NCBI GenBank assembly: GCA_005776725.1
Contig: SXOO01000210.1
Coordinates: 1-33,207, forward strand
Origin: Pseudomonadota bacterium
Lineage (GTDB): Bacteria; Myxococcota_A; UBA9042; GCA-2863065
Length of the DNA: 33,207 bases
Direction of reading: 5' to 3'
The position numbers and the translations under genes were made by a program. The notes beneath the pieces were generated by a model. That model was not told the origin of the DNA, searched no databases, and saw only the letters and a program-made list of their open reading frames with translations. Shown one piece after another: positions 32,511 to 33,207 of this stretch. Each line of letters begins with the position of its first letter. The first letter of the stretch is position 1.

Positions 32511-33071
32511 CTACTCGCCCTCGGGGTGGGCCCCGCCCAGATGCTCGACCACGATGCCCACGCTGGTCTCTGACGTAGGCCCGAACGTCAGAGTGTAGGC
32601 GCCGATCTCGAAGTCGAAGACCAGGGCCTTGGGCACGTCCTCACAAGCAGAGAGCGCAACCGTGGCCTCGAGTTCGAGCGCCGCGCCGCCGACCTTCGCG
32701 ACGGCTAGCGGGACGTCTCGCGTCACGAACACGGCGACCTCGCCGGCCTCGTCGGAGGCCCAGGTGACGACGCCGCCTTTGCCGCCCGCCACGTCCGTGA
32801 GCGCGACGCGGACGAGGGTGTGCTCGGCGGTGGCGTCGGGAGCGTCGGTGGCCGCGGTGGTGGCGGTGACATCCTTGAACGGCCCGGTCTTGGCGTGCTC
32901 GCACGCCTCCTCGATGCTCTCTCCGGGCAGGCCGCCGGTCCCGTCGACGCCGCTCGGCGTGTCGCTGGTCGGGCTCGTCGCGTCGGCGCGAGTCGTCGCT
33001 GCGTCCGACGACTCACATCCCATGGCGGACAGGGTCAACAGCGAGAGAACCCAGCTCGATCTCTTCGTCAT
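32511..33071 (-). CDS. Small lipoprotein, unknown function
   Basis: A 186-residue predicted lipoprotein with signal MTKRSSWVLSLLTLSAMGC (Cys19), whose sequence around the Cys resembles the SMGC site of the lipoprotein at 4627. An Asp/Ser/Thr-rich linker runs to about residue 50, then ESIEEACEHAKTGPF, a helical segment with a cysteine. A beta-rich C-terminal domain of about 110 residues follows (HTLVRVALTD; VTWASDEAGEVAVFVTRD; LVFDFEIGAYTLTFG). The domain looks like a small jelly-roll or PPC-like beta sandwich, which is a guess from strand spacing. The ATG at 33069-33071 is supported by GGAG eight bases upstream. It is convergent with the giant gene; the 104-base gap holds only a weak 5-bp hairpin. 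Confidence 0.72.
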   Translation of the reverse strand: MTKRSSWVLSLLTLSAMGCESSDAATTRADATSPTSDTPSGVDGTGGLPGESIEEACEHAKTGPFKDVTATTAATDAPDATAEHTLVRVALTDVAGGKGGVVTWASDEAGEVAVFVTRDVPLAVAKVGGAALELEATVALSACEDVPKALVFDFEIGAYTLTFGPTSETSVGIVVEHLGGAHPEGE

Positions 33072-33100
33072 CACTTCAGCTCCAGGTGCTCGGCGGAGAT

Positions 33101-33207
33101 TCACGTTGGGGCCAGCGCAGCAGAGCTCCCGGCCCGGTTCACCTCCGCGCTCTCGCGCTTCGGTGATGTTGGGGCCGGGGCAGCAGAGCTCCCCGGCCGG
33201 GTGATGT
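33101..33207. repeat. Hairpin-forming direct repeats, cut by the window end
   Basis: A unit of about 38 bases, GTTGGGGCC...GCAGCAGAGCTCCC..GGCC, occurs at about 33101-33140 (degenerate) and 33163-33200, and a third begins at 33201 where the window stops. The second copy holds a perfect 8-bp stem, GGCCGGGG (33173-33180) with CCCCGGCC (33191-33198), around a 10-base loop. The first and second copies are separated by about 25 unrelated bases; the second and third are adjacent. The units lie upstream of the minus-strand lipoprotein gene. Role unknown. Confidence 0.6.

Noticed and set aside
33101..33207. Right-edge repeats as a CRISPR array
   Set aside because: Spacing between units is irregular (about 25 bases, then none) and no spacer-like sequence or cas gene is present.

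Overview
The window is very GC-rich, densely coded bacterial chromosome. Six or seven predicted outer-membrane lipoproteins carry long Asp-rich or Cys-rich regions, alongside tenascin-type EGF repeats, thrombospondin-type-3 calcium repeats and a protein of about 4,070 residues. This combination suggests a free-living Myxococcota / former Deltaproteobacteria lineage. That is inference from gene style; no rRNA or marker gene is present to name the organism. No tRNA, rRNA, insertion sequence or CRISPR array was seen, and no gene-free stretch exceeds about 275 bases.

Left part (1-4627). The window opens inside a B12-dependent methylmalonyl-CoA mutase-type gene, followed with an 11-base overlap by its GTPase chaperone MeaB (propionyl-CoA/methylmalonyl-CoA metabolism). 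Converging on them are three secreted genes on the minus strand: a Cys-rich lipoprotein, an eight-cysteine-cluster protein, and an Asp-rich lipoprotein translationally coupled to it.

Middle part (4903-15065). A SERCA-like calcium P-type ATPase converges on, and overlaps by 65 bases, a tightly coupled minus-strand operon: TPR-like lipoprotein, then BrkB/YihY membrane protein, then Smr-like protein. Divergent from that operon is a rhomboid protease with an N-terminal zinc ribbon. Next comes a SAM-dependent O-methyltransferase divergent from a large winged-helix/STAND-NTPase regulator. Tandem 10-bp direct repeats lie between these two and are a candidate operator.

Right part (15280-33207). This is a plus-strand run: a lipoprotein with 15 tenascin-like EGF repeats and three tail-fibre-like C-terminal modules, a solitary HNH endonuclease, a small Asp-rich lipoprotein, and a giant multidomain lipoprotein filling 12.2 kb. 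The giant has an Asp-rich stalk, Ig-like domains, 13 calcium-binding repeats, a propeller-like segment and four Gly-rich modules. A minus-strand lipoprotein closes the window, with hairpin-forming direct repeats upstream that run off the right edge.

The most coherent theme is cell-surface display: long lipid-anchored modular proteins next to a calcium pump and a membrane protease. The joint function is not proven. A recurring regulatory feature is a -35-like TTGAC box 29-32 bases before the start codon of several genes lacking a Shine-Dalgarno, suggesting leaderless mRNAs.
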